Below, one piece after another: positions 63,820 through 64,000 of a stretch of DNA of 64,000 nucleotides. The DNA is taken from assembly GCA_963662155.1 (NCBI GenBank), contig OY759263.1:28560023-28624022 (forward strand), written 5' to 3'. The notes beneath the pieces are model-generated. The model had not been told where the DNA came from, ran no database searches, and was given only the letters and a program-made list of their open reading frames with translations. Every line of letters starts with the position of its first letter. Positions within the stretch are counted from its first letter, which is position 1. This stretch comes from Lamellibrachia columna (taxonomy: Eukaryota; Annelida; Polychaeta; Sabellida; Siboglinidae). The position numbers and the translations under genes were made by a program.

Positions 63820-64000
63820 CTGCCAGAAGAACATCATGTCAAATGCATTCATTGGTTTGAGCGAAGACTTTTTTAACAACACATTGAACATCCATATATA
63901 TAAATGGAATAACATTGAACATTATGCTGATTCATCAATGTTATGTGATTTGTTTCCAAGCTACAATTTTCGCTTTTGCATTATCAAACCTCATGTATTC
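63417..64000 (-). repeat. Unit 59, delta, partial (cut by window edge)
   Basis: Exons: A 63417-63542, B 63694-63819. Exon C lies beyond the edge; 63820-64000 is the acceptor end of the C-B intron. A has TETIGIAAQ. B has a private VAADNK-side base, coding for a change in the SSAA stretch. The gene continues to the right (its 5' direction). Confidence 0.85.

Larger units (their letters stand above)
1..64000 (-). repeat. Tandem array of 59 exon-intron units, period about 1,090 bp
   Basis: Units were phased from the low end of exon A. Exon spacing is nearly constant: the A to B distance is 276 or 277 bp and the period is 1,089-1,093 bp. Codes used in the unit entries follow. Alpha: exon A ends at donor GTATAAG and usually encodes TTVEG. 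Beta: exon A ends at donor GTACAAG and usually encodes TTIEG. Gamma: exon B encodes TTPSVETT and the intron between C and B is diverged. Delta: exon B ends at GATG|GTAAATG, giving SD instead of SE, with a distinct acceptor tract. 'CAG' or 'TAG' after exon C states which acceptor it needs: CAG makes a 123-nt exon, TAG a 114-nt exon. All length differences I noticed are in introns. Introns are about as similar between copies as exons, which points to recent amplification and ongoing homogenisation. Confidence 0.97.

Noticed and set aside
1..64000. Non-coding satellite DNA or CRISPR array
   Set aside because: Every unit holds three exons with matched splice sites and an unbroken joint frame, unlike a satellite. 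Units are far too long and lack the repeat-spacer pattern needed for CRISPR.
1..64000. Assembly artefact from a collapsed or looped repeat
   Set aside because: Units differ by many private substitutions and by ordered block structure, which simple looping would not create. Exact copy number is still uncertain, especially in the near-identical block at 44.6-51.1 kb.

Overview
The whole 64 kb window is a single head-to-tail tandem array of 59 copies of a unit of about 1,090 bp (1,089-1,093 bp), the last copy cut by the window edge. I read the array as the inside of one giant, intron-rich eukaryotic gene on the minus strand. Both ends of the gene lie outside the window, so no promoter, start codon, signal peptide, stop codon or 3' UTR is visible.

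Each unit carries three small exons, named A, B and C here from low to high coordinate. In the transcript they run C, then B, then A, then the C of the next lower unit. A and B are 126 nt each. C is 123 nt, or 114 nt where its acceptor has moved. Every exon is flanked by GT-AG introns, has a length divisible by three, and is split after the first base of a codon at both ends (symmetric phase 1). Joined in order, the 176 exons in the window keep one open frame of about 7,220 residues by my tally. I saw no stop and no frameshift in any copy. The protein is about 51% Ser+Thr, with regular Glu/Asp and no Cys. Short motifs such as TTVEGTTSFVETTSEG and TIEGTTQSVETTSEG recur. This looks like a secreted or surface mucin-like, heavily O-glycosylated protein. 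That class is inferred from composition only; no named domain is present.

The organism is a eukaryote, because spliceosomal introns with polypyrimidine/CAG acceptors occur throughout. AT-rich introns beside exons of about 52% GC with frequent CpG would suit an invertebrate animal, but the window does not fix the taxon.

The copies fall into types. Alpha and beta differ in the intron between exon A and the next exon C, and they tend to alternate, giving a dimer of about 2.18 kb. Gamma is a diverged type found only at 7.8-22.0 kb. Delta is found from 44.9 kb to the right end. Overlaid on this are multi-unit duplications with offsets of 9,815, 8,724, 5,449, 4,361 and 3,271 bp, and several chimeric units that look like unequal-crossover or gene-conversion products. 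There is no second gene, RNA gene, transposon or CRISPR array; the other open frames are antisense or out-of-frame shadows carried by the repeat.
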